From Vibrio agarivorans (GTDB lineage Bacteria > Pseudomonadota > Gammaproteobacteria > Enterobacterales > Vibrionaceae), in assembly GCF_030409635.1 (NCBI RefSeq), contig NZ_JAUFQF010000004.1, positions 1,770,241 through 1,834,240 of the forward strand: a stretch of 64,000 nt of DNA, written 5' to 3'. Every line of letters begins with the position of its first letter. Position 1 is the stretch's first letter. Of the stretch, positions 18,839 to 28,343 are shown one piece after another. The notes beneath the pieces were generated by a model that was given only the letters and a program-made list of their open reading frames with translations, was not told where the DNA came from and did no database searches. The position numbers were made by a program, and so were the translations under genes.

Positions 18839-21502
18839 ATGTTCAAATATTCTCTTATCACTACTGCAATGGTCACGGTATTAGCGGGTTGCTCGGCGAC
18901 AAGCAATACTCAACAAGATGCGATTCAACAAGAAGCGGTCGATGCGTTAGCCACCCATCTCGATATCCAATATCAAGTGCTGACAAATCACGGTGCGGAT
19001 GATGGTCTCGCTTGCCAAGACTTAGGTGCTGAATGGGCGTCTTGTAATCAGGTCAATATGACATTGACAAATCAAGGCTCAGCAATAGATTCAAGCGATT
19101 GGGCGATCTATTTTCACAGTATTCGATTGATTCTTGATGTCGGTAATGACCAGTTTAAAGTGACACGAGTGACGGGCGATCTGCATAAACTCGAGCCAAC
19201 GGATAAGTTTGATGGTTTTGGTGAAAATGAAGAAGTTGTCATCCCGTTGATTGGCGAATATTGGCAGTTGTTTGAAACAGACTTCATGCCGGGTGCTTTT
19301 GTTGCAGCGCCGAATGCTGAGCCTAGATTGATTGCCGCGCTAAACACGGAAGACGTTGCATCATTTGTTTCAGGTTTAGAGGGCGATAACTTAAAGCGCA
19401 CACCGGGTGATAACAATGTGTTTGCCAATGCGCTGTCACGCTTTGATAAAAACAGTGACTTAACCCAACAGGATGTATCGACGTCGCTATTGCCAACCCC
19501 GACCTCAGTAGTAGCAGGTGAAGGTAAGCTTGATATTAGCTCTGGACTGGCACTGCCAGAGGGTGTGTTCGATGAGCTGCAAATCGGCGCTTTGACAGAA
19601 CGTGCTCAGTTGTTGGGCGTTAACCTTAGCGGGGGTCAAGCAGTTTCCATTGAATTGTCTACTGAACTGCCAACGGAGTATGCAAAATCTGGCGGCTATC
19701 AGCTTTCAATTAGTCACCAAGGTATCGAGGTAGTGGCTTTTGACAAAGCAGGTGCTTTCTATGCAATGCAGTCTGTGTTTGGTTTGGTGGATATAGAAAA
19801 CCCAAGCCAGTTGCCTAACGTGCGCATTCATGATGCCCCACGTTTTGAGTATCGCGGTGTCATGATCGATGTCGCGCGTAACTTTCACTCGAAGCCAGTT
19901 GTTTTAGCCACTATTGATCAGATGGCGGCCTACAAGATGAACAAACTGCACCTGCACCTTACCGATGATGAAGGCTGGCGTTTAGAAATTCCAGGCTTAC
20001 CCGAGCTAACTGATGTAGGGGCAAATCGCTGTTTTGATTTAGAGGAGCAGCGCTGTTTATTACCACAACTAGGGTCGGGTTCAACCTCGGATAATTTTGG
20101 TAGTGGCTACTTCACTACGCAAGATTATGTTGAGATTTTGACTTACGCGAAGGCGCGTCATATCGAAGTGATCCCTGAAATTGATATGCCAGCACACGCA
20201 CGTGCTGCGGTCGTTTCTATGGAAGCGCGTTATGATCGACTCATGGCGGAGGGCAAAGCAGAGCAAGCAAATGAATACCGTTTAATGGATCCGCAAGACA
20301 CCTCCAACGTAACAACGGTTCAGTTCTATGACAAACAAAGCTTCATAAACCCATGTATGGCTTCTTCGACTCGTTTCGTTGACAAGGTGATTTCGGAAGT
20401 CGCAGCGATGCACGTGAAAGCGGGTATGCCTCTGTCGACATGGCATTTTGGAGGGGATGAAGCGAAGAACATTAAACTCGCAGCAGGTTTCCAAGATATC
20501 AATGCACAAGAAAAGGTGGCATGGAAAGGGAATATCGATTTGTCACAGCAAGACAAACCGTTTGCTCAGTCTCCACAGTGTCAGGCATTACTCCAAGACG
20601 GTATTGTCAGTGACTTTGGCCATTTACCAAGCTACTTTGCTCAAGAAGTCTCTAAGCTCGTTGCGGAGAAAGGCATACCAAACTTCCAAGCGTGGCAAGA
20701 TGGTCTGAAATACAGTGAAGGTGTTGACGCTTTTGCAACGGAAAATACACGAGTTAACTTCTGGGATGTGCTTTATTGGGGTGGAACATCGTCAGTGTAT
20801 GAGTGGTCAGAAAAGGGCTATGACGTGATAGTGTCAAATCCAGACTACGTGTATATGGATATGCCATATGAGGCGGATCCAAAAGAGCGAGGCTACTATT
20901 GGGCAACTCGTGCAACGGACACGCGTAAGATGTTTGGGTTTGCGCCAGAGAATATGCCACAAAACGCCGAGACGTCATTGGATAGAGATGGCAACGGATT
21001 TACCGGTAAAGGTGAAATCGAAGCTGCGCCTTTCTATGGCTTATCTGCTCAGTTGTGGTCTGAAACCGTGCGGAACGATGAGCAGTATGAGTACATGGTA
21101 TTCCCACGTGTTTTAGCAGCTGCAGAGCGTGCATGGCATCGAGCTGAGTGGGAAAACGACTACCAAGTAGGCGTTGAGTATTCACAGCAGTCAGATTTAG
21201 TGAACAAGAGTGCTTTGAATGATGATTACAACCGTTTTGCCAATGTTGTTGGTCAACGTGAGTTAGCCAAACTCGAAAAAGCGGGGATTGACTACCGTCT
21301 GCCTGTTCCGGGAGCAAAGGTGGAGAATAACCAACTGCATATGAATGTTCAGTTCCCAGGGGTGGCTTTACAATACTCGACAGATGGCCAAACGTGGAAT
21401 AATTACGATGCAGAGCAAAAACCGACGGTAGAAGGAGAGATCTTTATTCGCTCTATCTCCGCGACAGGCTCCAAGGTAAGCCGTGTAACATCGGTTAACT
21501 AG
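18839..21502 (+). CDS. Chitobiase / beta-N-acetylhexosaminidase, GH20 lipoprotein
   Basis: This 887-residue exo-enzyme removes GlcNAc from chitobiose and short chitin oligomers. A lipobox VLAGC places the lipidated Cys at residue 18, so it is anchored in the envelope. The order is an N-terminal CHB_HEX carbohydrate-binding-like domain (about 40-200), a GH20b domain (about 215-335), the GH20 catalytic barrel (about 340-780), and a C-terminal CHB_HEX_C immunoglobulin-like end. The catalytic Asp540-Glu541 pair lies in WHFGGDEAKN; the Asp stabilises the substrate acetamido group. Length is near that of Vibrio harveyi chitobiase. The chitoporin gene is 5 kb downstream. Confidence 0.95.
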   Translation: MFKYSLITTAMVTVLAGCSATSNTQQDAIQQEAVDALATHLDIQYQVLTNHGADDGLACQDLGAEWASCNQVNMTLTNQGSAIDSSDWAIYFHSIRLILDVGNDQFKVTRVTGDLHKLEPTDKFDGFGENEEVVIPLIGEYWQLFETDFMPGAFVAAPNAEPRLIAALNTEDVASFVSGLEGDNLKRTPGDNNVFANALSRFDKNSDLTQQDVSTSLLPTPTSVVAGEGKLDISSGLALPEGVFDELQIGALTERAQLLGVNLSGGQAVSIELSTELPTEYAKSGGYQLSISHQGIEVVAFDKAGAFYAMQSVFGLVDIENPSQLPNVRIHDAPRFEYRGVMIDVARNFHSKPVVLATIDQMAAYKMNKLHLHLTDDEGWRLEIPGLPELTDVGANRCFDLEEQRCLLPQLGSGSTSDNFGSGYFTTQDYVEILTYAKARHIEVIPEIDMPAHARAAVVSMEARYDRLMAEGKAEQANEYRLMDPQDTSNVTTVQFYDKQSFINPCMASSTRFVDKVISEVAAMHVKAGMPLSTWHFGGDEAKNIKLAAGFQDINAQEKVAWKGNIDLSQQDKPFAQSPQCQALLQDGIVSDFGHLPSYFAQEVSKLVAEKGIPNFQAWQDGLKYSEGVDAFATENTRVNFWDVLYWGGTSSVYEWSEKGYDVIVSNPDYVYMDMPYEADPKERGYYWATRATDTRKMFGFAPENMPQNAETSLDRDGNGFTGKGEIEAAPFYGLSAQLWSETVRNDEQYEYMVFPRVLAAAERAWHRAEWENDYQVGVEYSQQSDLVNKSALNDDYNRFANVVGQRELAKLEKAGIDYRLPVPGAKVENNQLHMNVQFPGVALQYSTDGQTWNNYDAEQKPTVEGEIFIRSISATGSKVSRVTSVN

Positions 21503-21522
21503 CATTCAATTTTCAATTACCT

Positions 21523-21543
21523 AGCCCAGTATCACGCTGGGCT
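21523..21543 (+). terminator. Terminator after chitobiase
   Basis: AGCCCAG and CTGGGCT form a hairpin with a 7-base loop, followed by TTTCGTC, 20 bp after the chitobiase stop. Confidence 0.8.
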
Positions 21544-21771
21544 TTCGTCATTATGTGATTCAACGGCTTAGTGATCCATTTCTCATTTTTTGCCCTTTAA
21601 TATTTTACATCTAAAAAAAACTTATCAAATCGGCTTGATGCGGGTCACGAAATCAAGTGTTTTGCGCTTAAAAAACACTCAAAAAGAGAAATGCTAATAT
21701 TAACACCTATGAAAGATTCATTATTAAATGTCTGTTTTTAAATGGTTTACTGTTTTTTCACTTTTCATGAG

Positions 21772-21785
21772 GTGATTTAGATCAC
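21772..21785. promoter_or_regulatory. CRP-like site upstream of the KdgM-like porin gene
   Basis: GTGATTTAGATCAC is a perfect-ended dyad matching the CRP core GTGA-N6-TCAC. It lies about 145 bp upstream of the porin ATG. It suggests catabolite control of this porin; not tested. Confidence 0.65.
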
Positions 21786-21930
21786 TAAAATCGATCGATT
21801 ATTTTTCAACGCAAATTAATTGTTGCAGTATCCATCCCAGCAGCAAGGAAGCGCAGTCCACAGTGTTGATGCTTATCTCATGATGAACCCCGAAGCACGG
21901 CACAAAATAAAAAACGAAAAGGCAGTAACA

Positions 21931-22659
21931 ATGAAAAAAGTATTAGCAGTAAGCGCACTTTCTTTAGCATTTGCATCAAGCGCATTCGCATCTTCTTACG
22001 TAACAGGCAACCTTCAGTTCCATACTGATGGCTTACATGGCTCTGACATCACCTCTACGCTAGAAGCTGGCCATACATTCACAAATCAACTTGGTGGTTT
22101 GACGGTTTACACTGAGTTTGATGGAATTCAACTTGGTGAATTAGAAGTAGAATCTACTGCGACGCAGCGCGGCTCTATGGACAATGTTTATTGGACTATC
22201 GGTGGTGAGCAGGCGTTTGCTATTAACGATAACCTTTGGGTTGCAGCAGGCTACCAACACCTACTTTACCAAGGCGAGACTCTACAATACCGCCCATTAG
22301 TGAAGATCGGCTACAACTTCGATAACGGTATCTCTATCAGCAACCGTACTCGTGCTCACATCAATGAAGATAGCAAGTTAGACAACGATTACCGTATGGA
22401 TAACCGCATTGCTTACACAGTGAATGAAGAGCTTACTCTAAGCTACAACAACGTTTACGTATTTGCTGGTAACGAGTCAGAAGAGTATACAGGTGTATTC
22501 AAGAAGCAAGATTCAATGGATCACGAGCTTCGTGCAACATGGACTCGTAATGGCGTACAACCTTATTTTGAGTACCGCAGCCAAGCAAACGGCGTGAAAA
22601 TTGAAGGTTCTAAGATTGATAACCACGCATTTGTATTTGGTGCATCATACGGCTTCTAA
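21931..22659 (+). CDS. KdgM-like monomeric outer-membrane porin
   Basis: The ATG at 21931 is chosen because it starts a textbook signal peptide (MKKVLAVSALSLAFASSAFA); an upstream in-frame extension has no such sense. The mature protein of about 222 residues shows alternating beta strands, has no cysteine and ends YGF, the terminal aromatic needed for barrel assembly. Strand patterns such as YRPLVKIGYNF and AYTVNEELTLSYNNVYVF resemble the KdgM/oligogalacturonate porin family. The solute is unknown; neighbouring chitin genes and a CRP-like site suggest an anionic or amino-sugar oligosaccharide. Confidence 0.7.
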   Translation: MKKVLAVSALSLAFASSAFASSYVTGNLQFHTDGLHGSDITSTLEAGHTFTNQLGGLTVYTEFDGIQLGELEVESTATQRGSMDNVYWTIGGEQAFAINDNLWVAAGYQHLLYQGETLQYRPLVKIGYNFDNGISISNRTRAHINEDSKLDNDYRMDNRIAYTVNEELTLSYNNVYVFAGNESEEYTGVFKKQDSMDHELRATWTRNGVQPYFEYRSQANGVKIEGSKIDNHAFVFGASYGF

Positions 22660-22694
22660 GCCACACTCAGTTTTGTTCAAAAGTCCTTAACGAA

Positions 22695-22726
22695 AAATGC
22701 CGAGCTTGTTAGCTCGGCATTTATTT
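22695..22726. terminator. Bidirectional terminator between the porin gene and the copper module
   Basis: AAATGCCGAGCT pairs perfectly with AGCTCGGCATTT around TGTT, followed by a T-rich tail. It serves the plus-strand porin gene and the minus-strand DUF411 gene. Confidence 0.9.
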
Positions 22727-22790
22727 TACAAGGGAAGTACTATTTGCAAACGCAGTCTTCTTTGCAAGGAAACGTTTTCAGAGAATAAGC

Positions 22791-23228
22791 TTATTGGTTT
22801 CCCTCGTAGCGATTAAATTCAGCGACTTGACCTTTCTCGTTGAATACATAAACCACATACTCATGCTTGGTGTCGCCATACTCCATACCCGGTGAGCCGA
22901 GAGGCATACCCGGTACTGCCAGTCCTTTTGCACCGGCGGGTGGATTAGCAAGAAATGTTTCGATGTCTTGTGCGGGAATATGCCCTTCAAATATATAGCC
23001 ATCAATCTCGGCCGTATGACAAGAGGCAAGCTCTTGGGTAATGCCCAGTGACTGTTTGATACCAAGCATGTTGTCATGCAGCTTTTCTTCAACGTTAAAG
23101 CCGTTTTCCTCCATGTGCTCACTCCAGCCACCGCAGCAACCGCAATGGGGAGATTTATGGTTAATAACGTTGTTTGCCAACGCCGAAGCCGAGAATAGAG
23201 CCAAAGAGGCTAAAGCCAGTTTTGTCAT
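22791..23228 (-). CDS. DUF411 metal-binding periplasmic protein
   Basis: This 145-residue protein has a signal peptide (MTKLALASLALFSASALA) and a mature DUF411 domain. The segment SPHCGCCGGWSEHM near residues 26-39 supplies a Cys-rich metal site, and further conserved parts are SCHTAEIDGYIFEGHIPA and GLAVPGMPLGSPGMEYG. DUF411 proteins are often found with copper resistance genes and are thought to bind copper. It starts 13 bp after the end of copA and is very likely co-transcribed, acting as a periplasmic partner in copper handling. Confidence 0.88.
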   Translation of the reverse strand: MTKLALASLALFSASALANNVINHKSPHCGCCGGWSEHMEENGFNVEEKLHDNMLGIKQSLGITQELASCHTAEIDGYIFEGHIPAQDIETFLANPPAGAKGLAVPGMPLGSPGMEYGDTKHEYVVYVFNEKGQVAEFNRYEGNQ

Positions 23229-23241
23229 TGTGTTTTCCTTT

Positions 23242-25926
23242 CTATTTCTCTAACGGAGAAAAGTGTCTTAATCGATTGGCGTTACTCACAACGGTAATCG
23301 ACGAGAGCGCCATAGCAGTGCCTGCCACTACTGGGCTGAGTAACAAGCCGAAAGCAGGGTAGAGAATCCCGGCTGCAATTGGGATACCTAAGGTGTTATA
23401 GATGAACGCACCAAAAAGGTTTTGTTTCATGTTCTTAAGCGTCGCTTTTGCGATAGCAATGGTTGATACTACACTCATGGGTGAGCTGTTTAATAGGGTC
23501 ACTTGAGCACTTTCAATCGCTACATCACTCCCGGTTGCCATCGCAATACCCACATCGGCGGTTGCCAATGCAGGGCCATCATTAATGCCATCACCAATCA
23601 TTGCAACATGTTGTCCAGCATCTTTGAGGCTCTGGATGTGCGCCGCTTTTTGTTCAGGTAACACTTGCGCGATCACATCATCAATCCCTAGCTCTTTGGC
23701 GATGTGTTGTGCGACCGCTTGACTATCACCGGTTAGTAACACTGTGCGTATACCTTGGCGGTGCAGCGCATCGATGGTTGATTTAGATTCTGGTTTTAGT
23801 GGGTCAGAAAGCCCAACAATACCAATAGCAATGCCATTCTCCACGATCACAATCGCGGTTTGCGCTTCGTCATTGGCACTCATTAACGCCGCTTGGACAG
23901 GGCTAAGGTCGATGCCTAGTTCTTTGGCTGCACTTGGAGATAAAGCTTGCAGGTGGTTATTTTGATAGTAACCACTTACTCCCTTACCGCGTTGATTTAC
24001 GAACTCTGAAATATCGGTTGTTTCAACGTCTTTTTCTTTCCCGTATCCCACAATAGCTTTCGCTATCGGATGTTCAGAGTGACTCTCCAGTGATGCTAGG
24101 CCAGTAAGTACATACTCACTATTATCGTCAACAGTATAAAAACGTTGAACGACAGGTTTACCTAGTGTCAGTGTCCCCGTTTTGTCGAACACAACTGTGG
24201 TGACACTACTCGCTTGCTGGAGGGCATCTGCATCTTTAATCAACACACCATGCTCCGAAGCTTTACCAATTCCGACTGTAACAGAGAGCGGGGTTGCTAA
24301 CCCTAGAGCACATGGACAGGCAATAATCAGTACCGAGGTGGTCACGACTAATGTATAGCTCCACTGAGGTTGCGGGCCAACCAGAAACCAAACAAGGCCA
24401 GAGAGTAATGCAATGGCTACAACAACAGGAACAAATACCGCTGAAATACGGTCTGCCAGTTTTGCTAATTGCGGTTTGCTGCTTTGGGCTTTGCGCACGA
24501 GTTCGATGATCTGTGATAGCTTGGTGTGCTCTCCAATCGAACTGGTTTCGATATCTAGGCTACCATCTTGATTGACCGTACCTGCAGAAACCCTGTCTTT
24601 TATCGCTTTGTTGATAGGGTAAGGTTCACCCGTCAACATCGATTCATCAACATATGACTCACCGCGCACTACAACCCCATCGACTGGGATTTGCTCTCCG
24701 GGCTTTATACGTAAAATCATCCCTTTGTTCACAGCCTCGATTGCTATGGTGTGCTCCTTACCATCAACGATCTGTGTCGCTGACTTTGCTTGCAGGCTAA
24801 GTAGCGCATTGAGGGAAGCACGGGTTTTTACTTTAGCTTTGGCTTCAATGAAATGGCCAAGAGAGATCAGGCCGATAATCATCGCACTTGCCTCAAAATA
24901 GACATGGCGAGCTTTAGCTGGAAAGAGGTCAGGTACGATAACCACAACCATAGAAAACAGCCAAGCAGCACCGGTGCCAAGTGCCACCAGCGTGTCCATC
25001 GTCGCACGTTTATGAGTTAACGCCTGCCACGCTTGGGTGAAAAAGTGTTTGCCCCCGCTGGCTAAAAGCCAAAAGCAAATCACGCCAACCACACCCCATA
25101 CCCATTGGTCGGTGGGGTTGCGTATCATCATGTTACCGCCTAAGACACCCCACAACATAAGAGGGCCACCAATCAATAGGCCTTGGATGGCGCTCGTTTT
25201 GTGTTGAGTCACTTGTTGTTCAACTAGAGTATCGAGTGCAGTCTCTGAGTCTGAACTCATTGGTTCACCTCGGTATCCCGCGACTGAAATCGCATCGACG
25301 ATTTGCTGCGTTGGTAGTGTTTCCGTTGTCCAAACGAGCGCTGATTGCTCAGACAGACTAATTTGCACCTGAGATACTTGAGGGATCTGCATGATCGCTT
25401 GCTCGACTGAGCGCACACAGCTCGCACATGTCATGCCTCCAATCAGTAATCGCTGAGTTTGCGTGTGTTGAGAGTCTAACTGGGGCGTAACTTCAGAGTA
25501 CGCTACCGGTTCATCTTGCTCTTGTTGGCTTGGAATGTGGTGGGTGCTGGCGTGAGCCTGATAGCCACATTGGTTGACTTGCTCAATGATCTCATCGACT
25601 GAAGCCGTAGAGATTAAGCTCAGTTCTGTCTTGGTCACATCAATATTAACGTGACGCAGATCTGAGGTCAGAGCATCTTCAAGCTTTGCAATGCAGCGCC
25701 CGCAACTCAGTCCAGTTAATGCTAATTGAATAGGTTGACCAACTGAGACATTCGTCTGCTCAGCAATCGCATCAATCACCTTCTGCAATGGCAAAGGGGT
25801 ATCGATAACTAACTCAGAGAGAGACAACTCAATGACAGCGGTATGATCGAGCGAATCAATGGCTGTGTTGATTTTTTTGAGGCAGCCATTGCACTTGGCC
25901 CCGGCAATGGGGAGTTGATAAAGCAT
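23242..25926 (-). CDS. copA: Copper-exporting P-type ATPase CopA, with three N-terminal HMA domains
   Basis: This 894-residue inner-membrane P1B ATPase exports Cu(I). I use the ATG at 25926, preceded by AAGG at good spacing; a GTG at 25935 would add three residues. Three heavy-metal domains carry Cys pairs at 12/15 (CNGC), 75/78 (CGRC) and 167/170 (CASC), one more than E. coli CopA. The core has the translocation motif CPC in [12 protein letters not shown], phosphorylation site DKTGTLT, the SEHP histidine motif and the hinge [11 protein letters not shown] CueR-type promoter lies just upstream. The DUF411 gene follows as second gene of the operon. Confidence 0.96.
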   Translation of the reverse strand: MLYQLPIAGAKCNGCLKKINTAIDSLDHTAVIELSLSELVIDTPLPLQKVIDAIAEQTNVSVGQPIQLALTGLSCGRCIAKLEDALTSDLRHVNIDVTKTELSLISTASVDEIIEQVNQCGYQAHASTHHIPSQQEQDEPVAYSEVTPQLDSQHTQTQRLLIGGMTCASCVRSVEQAIMQIPQVSQVQISLSEQSALVWTTETLPTQQIVDAISVAGYRGEPMSSDSETALDTLVEQQVTQHKTSAIQGLLIGGPLMLWGVLGGNMMIRNPTDQWVWGVVGVICFWLLASGGKHFFTQAWQALTHKRATMDTLVALGTGAAWLFSMVVVIVPDLFPAKARHVYFEASAMIIGLISLGHFIEAKAKVKTRASLNALLSLQAKSATQIVDGKEHTIAIEAVNKGMILRIKPGEQIPVDGVVVRGESYVDESMLTGEPYPINKAIKDRVSAGTVNQDGSLDIETSSIGEHTKLSQIIELVRKAQSSKPQLAKLADRISAVFVPVVVAIALLSGLVWFLVGPQPQWSYTLVVTTSVLIIACPCALGLATPLSVTVGIGKASEHGVLIKDADALQQASSVTTVVFDKTGTLTLGKPVVQRFYTVDDNSEYVLTGLASLESHSEHPIAKAIVGYGKEKDVETTDISEFVNQRGKGVSGYYQNNHLQALSPSAAKELGIDLSPVQAALMSANDEAQTAIVIVENGIAIGIVGLSDPLKPESKSTIDALHRQGIRTVLLTGDSQAVAQHIAKELGIDDVIAQVLPEQKAAHIQSLKDAGQHVAMIGDGINDGPALATADVGIAMATGSDVAIESAQVTLLNSSPMSVVSTIAIAKATLKNMKQNLFGAFIYNTLGIPIAAGILYPAFGLLLSPVVAGTAMALSSITVVSNANRLRHFSPLEK

Positions 25927-25958
25927 ATCAGGCACCTTGAATTAGGAAACATACTCTC

Positions 25959-25989
25959 ATCATAAACCTTGACCTAACGGTAAGGTCAA
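25959..25989 (-). promoter_or_regulatory. CueR/MerR-type promoter of copA
   Basis: On the minus strand a -35 TTGACC and a -10 TATGAT are separated by exactly 19 bp, the overlong spacing typical of MerR-family promoters. The spacer holds a dyad GACCT-N7-AGGTC of the CueR kind. A copper-sensing CueR activator should therefore act here, but no cueR gene lies in the window. Confidence 0.88.
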
Positions 25990-26405
25990 TTAGAAATTAA
26001 CGGTTTTAACAGCGGGAGATATTTGCGCTACAAACTAGATTGATGAGATCTGATTCAACTTTTCAATGGAAGTTCATTTTATTTGAAAAAAATGTTCTCA
26101 AATGTGTTTTATTTCCCTCACGTTTTTGTCTCGATATTGACGAGTTTGTTGCGAGCTAGTTCAAGTTGGATCTTTTTACTCTTTTTTATTTTGAATTTAA
26201 CCTGATGTTTTTAAAGGGTTATTTTGTGGTTTTGGTTTTTACATTTGAACTGTGTCGCAATTAATTTTGCATTGTTTTTCTTGGTAAAAAAAGATTGCCA
26301 TAGTCGACTCGTCCATACAAAACGCTTCGCTCTTATCGGCTCGAGTCCTAAGGCCCAAATGAGCGAAGCACTTAAAAAATTCCAACATGGAAAGGGTTGA
26401 TTAGA
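25990..26405. other. Gene-free leader region of chiP
   Basis: This 416-bp AT-rich region lies between the copA promoter and chiP. Its last 85 bp hold a 9-bp stem, GCTTCGCTC (26324-26332) with GAGCGAAGC (26361-26369), and a 28-nt loop, ending 36 bp before the chiP ATG. Several T-runs precede it. I see no gene. Confidence 0.5.
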
Positions 26406-27800
26406 ATGAAAAAGACATTTAAGCAGTCGATCGTTGGCGCAGCAGTGTTAATGGCAATAGGTTCAGTTGGGGTAGCGCAAGCTGCCGACCCAGTTGGCCC
26501 TGAATATTCACAAGCCGCGACAGAGTTTTTTGAAGAATCGACATTTAATGGTGCAATTAACTTTTGGATGCGTGATCGTACAAGAGGCGATGTTGACAAA
26601 AATGGTAACGATGTAGGTCGCAAGCCGAATCTAGATCATGGTTCGACATACATTGGTTTGGGTTTTTCCTCTGGTTATATCGCAGATACAGTGGGTTTAG
26701 ACCTCAATGCTTATGCCACATTTGATATGTGGAACAATGCAAGTCCCGATCACGAAATGAACTTCTGGGGCGTAGATAACCCGTATGATCAAAACCCAAC
26801 AGGGACAAGTGGGTGTTCAGGTACCTGGGACTCTGAGTGTACCGATAACGGTGCTGCTATCCAAACTGCTGCACTCAAATTCAAATTCGGAGAGGATTTC
26901 CGTGCAAAAGCAGGTTATTTCCAACCGAGTGTACCATCAGCAATGGGAGTCAACTGGTCTTTTGCGGCAGGTACATACACCGGTGGCGAATTTGGGGCAA
27001 AATTTGGTGACCTAGATTTAGGCTTTGTTTATGCAACGGAGTATCGAGCTCCATGGTTTAAACACAGCTATGAGTTTAGAGACGGTCAAGATAAAGATGC
27101 CGGTGATGCGTACTCTATAGGTGGTGTGTATCGCTTTAGTGATGCGACCTCACTCGATATCGCCTATGCGGGCCTGACAAAGGGTGATCGTAAAAACGCA
27201 CACATTAAACTGAAGCATAACACTGCTAACGGCTGGTACTTATCACCACAGGCTTACATTGTCGATGATGAAGATCAATTTGATAGCACGGCATTCCAGT
27301 TGGCTTTCTTGTCTGCGAAATCAGTAGGGCAATACAATTTCCGCCTAGAAACAACTTATACATCGGCTGACTCGGGTGATAAGAGCAGTGTAGGTAACAT
27401 GTCTTACCGTCTAACGGAAGTCTATGGTGGTTCGAACGGTGCTTACGACATTTGGTGGAACAACCGTTCTGACTTTAACCATGATGGTGAAATTGGCTTC
27501 TTTGGTCAAATGAGTCGTGACTTTAGTGATTGGGGTGCACCAGGCTTCTCTGCAGGTATTAATGGTGTGTATGCCTTTGGTGCAGAAGCAGAAGGCTTCG
27601 ATGAGTTGGTGGAATACTCAGGCAGTGTGTTTGCCAACTATGCGATTCAAGGTGGCGCTCTTAAAGACGCAATATTTGGGGTTTACTTTACCAGCTACGT
27701 AAACGACTCAAATGCGCCAAACTGGACGGGTTACACCAATGGCTTCCAAGACGAGAATGACCTGAAAGTAACATTAGTTATCCCTCTATCAATTAAATAA
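26406..27800 (+). CDS. chiP: Chitoporin ChiP, OprD-family outer-membrane channel
   Basis: This 464-residue outer-membrane channel takes up chito-oligosaccharides. The ATG at 26406 begins a clear signal peptide (MKKTFKQSIVGAAVLMAIGSVGVAQA). It aligns along its length with E. coli ChiP (YbfM, 468 residues): FNGAINFWMRDRTRGD, GYFQPS, WSFAAGTYTGGEFGA, DIWWNNRSDFNHDGE and a barrel end NDLKVTLVIPLSIK. It is thus of the OprD type and not the trimeric Vibrio chitoporin of the general porin family. A structured 5' leader suggests post-transcriptional control. A terminator-like hairpin and a small lipoprotein gene follow, a layout similar to enterobacterial chiPQ. Confidence 0.9.
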   Translation: MKKTFKQSIVGAAVLMAIGSVGVAQAADPVGPEYSQAATEFFEESTFNGAINFWMRDRTRGDVDKNGNDVGRKPNLDHGSTYIGLGFSSGYIADTVGLDLNAYATFDMWNNASPDHEMNFWGVDNPYDQNPTGTSGCSGTWDSECTDNGAAIQTAALKFKFGEDFRAKAGYFQPSVPSAMGVNWSFAAGTYTGGEFGAKFGDLDLGFVYATEYRAPWFKHSYEFRDGQDKDAGDAYSIGGVYRFSDATSLDIAYAGLTKGDRKNAHIKLKHNTANGWYLSPQAYIVDDEDQFDSTAFQLAFLSAKSVGQYNFRLETTYTSADSGDKSSVGNMSYRLTEVYGGSNGAYDIWWNNRSDFNHDGEIGFFGQMSRDFSDWGAPGFSAGINGVYAFGAEAEGFDELVEYSGSVFANYAIQGGALKDAIFGVYFTSYVNDSNAPNWTGYTNGFQDENDLKVTLVIPLSIK

Positions 27801-27815
27801 TTGTATCAATCTTTC

Positions 27816-27850
27816 AAGCGAGGCTTCTAGCAAGTCTCGCTTTTGTTTTT
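27816..27850 (+). terminator. Terminator-like hairpin between chiP and the lipoprotein gene
   Basis: AAGCGAGGCTT pairs with AAGTCTCGCTT (one G-U pair) around 5 bases, followed by TTGTTTTTT. It ends just before the ribosome binding site of the next gene, so downstream expression would depend on read-through. Confidence 0.75.
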
Positions 27851-27860
27851 TGGAGTCTTT

Positions 27861-28217
27861 ATGAAGCGATATGGGCTGTTAGTTATCATTCTTATGGTTG
27901 GCTGTACTTCGGTAGGAAAAGATTTCCAACCATTCAGGATCGGTGTGCTAGATGGTTCTAAGGGGGCTGAAAAGCAAAAAATAGAACAATTAGTAACAGA
28001 TACGATAAAACAAGCAGATCTTTTGTATACTGAGTATGTTGCTGGTTTTGAACAAGGTCGAGCACAGTTGTGCCAAGGCAATAAAGGGTATCAGTGGGGG
28101 CTAGAAGGTAATAGATATCGAGGTCAATGCAAGGGCTATCCATCAGAGCCTCAATTTAAAACGGAAGCCGAAAGAGGCTTCCAGAGGTACATACAGCCCG
28201 AAGATTTTCCAAGGTGA
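27861..28217 (+). CDS. Small DUF2799-type lipoprotein
   Basis: This 118-residue protein starts at the ATG at 27861, after GGAG at 27852. A lipobox MVGC gives lipidated Cys15. The mature part contains YVAGFEQGRAQLC then a segment with GYQWGLEGNRYRGQC, the tandem Gly/Tyr/Cys pattern of DUF2799 proteins. Function is unknown. It directly follows chiP, where enterobacteria have the small lipoprotein gene chiQ; I do not claim that the two are related. Confidence 0.75.
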   Translation: MKRYGLLVIILMVGCTSVGKDFQPFRIGVLDGSKGAEKQKIEQLVTDTIKQADLLYTEYVAGFEQGRAQLCQGNKGYQWGLEGNRYRGQCKGYPSEPQFKTEAERGFQRYIQPEDFPR

Positions 28218-28343
28218 ACGACAATTATAGTGTTTGAGCAATAATGCCGCGTTGTAGTCCTTTGACTGGCAATGTTAGAATACGCCGCAAAGTTTGGCTT
28301 AAGCTAAATTTATGGCGAAGTCTATTAAAAAGGTAACTAAAAC

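Noticed and set aside
21820..21930. Longer N-terminus for the KdgM-like porin from 21820
   Set aside because: The signal peptide begins at the ATG at 21931; the extension would block it and has no similarity to porins.
26262..26280. NagC-like operator upstream of chiP
   Set aside because: The AT-rich dyad around CGCAATTAATTTTGC does not match the NagC pattern well enough to call.
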